From NCBI RefSeq assembly GCF_003073045.1, contig NC_037592.1, forward strand, positions 5,941,924 to 6,005,923: a stretch of DNA of 64,000 nucleotides, in the 5' to 3' direction. This stretch comes from Pomacea canaliculata. Lineage: Eukaryota; Mollusca; Gastropoda; Architaenioglossa; Ampullariidae. A program made the position numbers and the translations under genes. The notes under the pieces are model-generated. The model had not been told where the DNA came from. It saw only the letters and a list, made by a program, of their open reading frames with translations, and did no database searches. Of this stretch, positions 63,668-64,000 are shown in pieces; position 1 is the stretch's first letter; every line of letters starts with the position of its first letter.

Positions 63668-64000
63668 GTATCTCAGATTCTTACTTTGAGTATCCACCCT
63701 CGCATTTACATCTTTTTCACAGGCAATCTTCACAATTAGTTTCGGTTTTCTGACATCGGATCATTTACATGAGCCACATTCGAGATTTGCAAATTAAACT
63801 TCCACGAAAAACAGAACCTCTTTGAAAATGTGCAAAGTGTTCAATAATTAAAGTTGTTTGAGATACTATGTTATCATCAATATCTACATTTACTATATTT
63901 TACCTCTATATCGCCTGTAGCATCTTTGGAATGTATGTAATACTTCACTCACTGCGATTTCTTGGCTGTTGGTGCGTGCGTGTGTGTGTGTGTGTTTGTG

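Larger units (their letters stand above)
61030..64000. repeat. Tandem duplication, right unit (truncated by window end)
   Basis: Paralogue of 52560-55525. It carries one extra insertion, the MITE at 61533-61876, plus a LINE scrap with a 23-bp minisatellite (62895-63214) that the left unit lacks. Confidence 0.85.

Overview
The window is eukaryotic nuclear DNA: AT-rich, with GT-AG introns, non-LTR retrotransposon remnants, MITEs and dispersed small exons. The intact conserved genes (a two-FKBP/TPR co-chaperone and RNA polymerase subunit RPB10) and the expanded lectin and GPCR families suggest a lophotrochozoan, probably a gastropod mollusc. The species assignment is inference.

0-26 kb holds a tandem minus-strand cluster of five related loci. 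Each encodes, or once encoded, a type I membrane receptor: signal peptide, C-type lectin domain (CTLD, two exons), a cysteine-rich PAN/apple-like domain (one exon), a Ser/Thr mucin-like stalk (one exon) and a transmembrane/cytoplasmic exon. Copy 1 (534-972) runs off the left edge. Copy 2 (3083-7868) and copy 3 (10192-11884) lie in a segmental duplication, and copy 3 has lost its CTLD and PAN exons. Copy 4 is at 13767-17819 and copy 5 at 20381-26242. Four copies carry single-base frame breaks. A CRE-type palindrome lies 68-86 bp upstream of the start codon in all five.

26-44 kb holds an ankyrin-repeat/SOCS-box gene with one frame break, an orphan pair of possible exons near 30 kb, and two convergent class A GPCR paralogues (34356-36269 plus; 39418-41177 minus), both frame-broken. 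Between and around them are a degenerate LINE, an apparent hAT-like element and a Tigger/pogo-like element.

44-51 kb is the housekeeping section: POLR2L (RPB10) on the minus strand and, divergently, a ten-exon FKBP4/5-like Hsp90 co-chaperone with a perfect three-unit heat-shock element just upstream. Both genes are intact over every exon.

52-64 kb holds a six-exon gene for a small 12-cysteine, probably GPI-anchored, secreted protein that I cannot place in a named family. The start of a tandem duplicate of it is cut by the right edge. The duplicate carries a MITE whose empty site can be read from the first copy, and a 23-bp minisatellite.

The most distinctive content is the CTLD-PAN-mucin receptor cluster, with modular phase-1 exons, stalk expansion, exon loss and a shared promoter element, together with the novel 12-cysteine gene pair.
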